A program made the position numbers and the translations under genes. A stretch of DNA of 15,432 nucleotides from Treponema sp. (GTDB taxonomy: Bacteria; Spirochaetota; Spirochaetia; Treponematales; Treponemataceae), in assembly GCA_023231445.1 (NCBI GenBank), contig JALNVF010000080.1, positions 1 through 15,432 of the forward strand, in the 5' to 3' direction. Of the stretch, positions 14,593 to 15,432 are shown piece by piece; position 1 is the stretch's first letter; each line of letters starts with the position of its first letter. The notes beneath the pieces are model-generated. The model was given only the letters and a program-made list of their open reading frames with translations. It searched no databases and had not been told where the DNA came from.

Positions 14593-15432
14593 ATGGAAGA
14601 TATACCGGTCATAGAACTGCGGGGAATTACCAAACGATTCGGATCTGTTGTTGCGAATGACGCGGTAGACCTCGAGATTCATGCGCACGAAATTTTATCG
14701 GTCCTTGGGGAGAACGGCAGCGGAAAAACAACGCTCATGAACATCCTGTCGGGAATATACCGTCCCGACGAGGGGCAGATTTTCGTACACGGTAAGGAAG
14801 TCCGTATTTCTTCTCCGCGCGATGCACTTTCTTTAAAAATAGGCATGATCCATCAGCATTACCGCCTTGTGAACGTTTTTACTGCAGCCGAAAATATTAT
14901 TCTCGGGCTTAAGGGGCGGGCAGTCCTTGATATGGAAACTATTGAAAAAGATATCCGTGCTATTATTGATACGTACGGTTTTGAACTTGATCTTCATAAA
15001 AAAATTTACGAAATGTCTGTTTCCCAGAAACAGACGGTCGAAATCGTAAAGGCTCTTTACCGTGGTGCGGATGTACTGATTCTGGACGAACCGACCGCTG
15101 TTCTGACTCCGCAGGAAACGGAAAAACTGTTCGCCGTTCTGCGCAATATGAAGGCTTGTGGAAAGTCCGTTATTATCATTACGCACAAACTGCAGGAAGT
15201 ACTTGACGTTTCCGACCGGGTAACGGTTCTCCGCCGGGGAAAATATGCCGGTACGCTTATTACAGCTGACTGTGATATGTCGGTGCTTATTGAAAAAATG
15301 GTCGGCGAACGTATAAGTCTGGACATTCAGCGTACGGAACCCGTTCATCCGCAGCTGCGGCTTAAAGTGGAAAATGTCACCTGCCGTCATTCCGACGGAC
15401 GACTGTCGCTCCACGACGTTTCGTTTACGGCA
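14593..15432 (+). CDS. ABC importer ATPase of the BMP/nucleoside type (partial, runs off window)
   Basis: The first 280 codons are present without a stop; family members are double-ATPase proteins of about 500 aa (YufO/NupA, RbsA-like). The first domain has Walker A GENGSGKTT (Lys45), Q-loop HQHYRLV (Gln88), signature MSVSQKQTVEI (141-151), Walker B VLILDEPTAVL (Asp165-Glu166) and switch THK (His198). A second domain begins near residue 260 (LRLKVENVTC). The signature has Ser144 where the LSGGQ consensus has Gly. GGAG nine bases before the ATG is the ribosome site. It should power uptake with the binding protein upstream, with permease genes expected beyond the edge. Confidence 0.92.
   Translation, partial: MEDIPVIELRGITKRFGSVVANDAVDLEIHAHEILSVLGENGSGKTTLMNILSGIYRPDEGQIFVHGKEVRISSPRDALSLKIGMIHQHYRLVNVFTAAENIILGLKGRAVLDMETIEKDIRAIIDTYGFELDLHKKIYEMSVSQKQTVEIVKALYRGADVLILDEPTAVLTPQETEKLFAVLRNMKACGKSVIIITHKLQEVLDVSDRVTVLRRGKYAGTLITADCDMSVLIEKMVGERISLDIQRTEPVHPQLRLKVENVTCRHSDGRLSLHDVSFTA

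Overview
The window looks like spirochaete chromosome, most probably a Treponema. This rests on moderate GC in the coding parts, spirochaete-like relaxed lipoprotein signals, and a BMP-family nucleoside-type ABC importer at the right edge. The genus is an inference from gene content and style, not from a marker gene.

Bases 1 to about 2900 are an AT-rich, accessory-looking region. They hold a palindrome-rich segment (126-234), an AT-rich minus-strand gene for an unrecognised coiled-coil protein (250-822), and about 1.2 kb without an intact gene. That gap contains a cluster of small hairpins (about 1213-1277), a 131-bp MITE-like element with a possible TGTA target duplication (1490-1620), and a P-loop ATPase relic (1736-1840). 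Next come an orphan gene of the T4 gp19-like / contractile-injection tail-tube family (2014-2478) and a small lipoprotein gene broken by a frameshift and an amber stop (2590-2876).

From 2978 on the sequence is densely coding and ordinary in composition. A SNF2 helicase and a SWIM zinc-finger protein form a two-gene operon (2978-6304). They are followed by an AraC-type regulator (6341-7225) and an FMN-binding split-barrel protein (7304-7732). Three minus-strand genes come next: a lipocalin lipoprotein (7768-8313), a membrane-anchored GGDEF-EAL cyclic-di-GMP enzyme with a periplasmic sensor (8419-10779), and a NAGPA-family phosphodiester glycosidase lipoprotein (10863-11729). The plus strand resumes with acylphosphatase (11816-12088) and an EamA transporter (12141-13103).

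The right end carries a BMP-family substrate-binding protein (13318-14502), an intrinsic terminator, and the start of its ABC ATPase (14593 to the edge). The leader before the binding protein is unusual. A good promoter is followed by a 23-bp uninterrupted hairpin that buries the Shine-Dalgarno site and start codon of a six-residue ORF, with U-rich sequence just after the hairpin. I judge this the best candidate for undescribed regulation in the window. The orphan tube gene with its decaying neighbourhood and the MITE-like element are next in interest. I see no CRISPR array, tRNA or rRNA.
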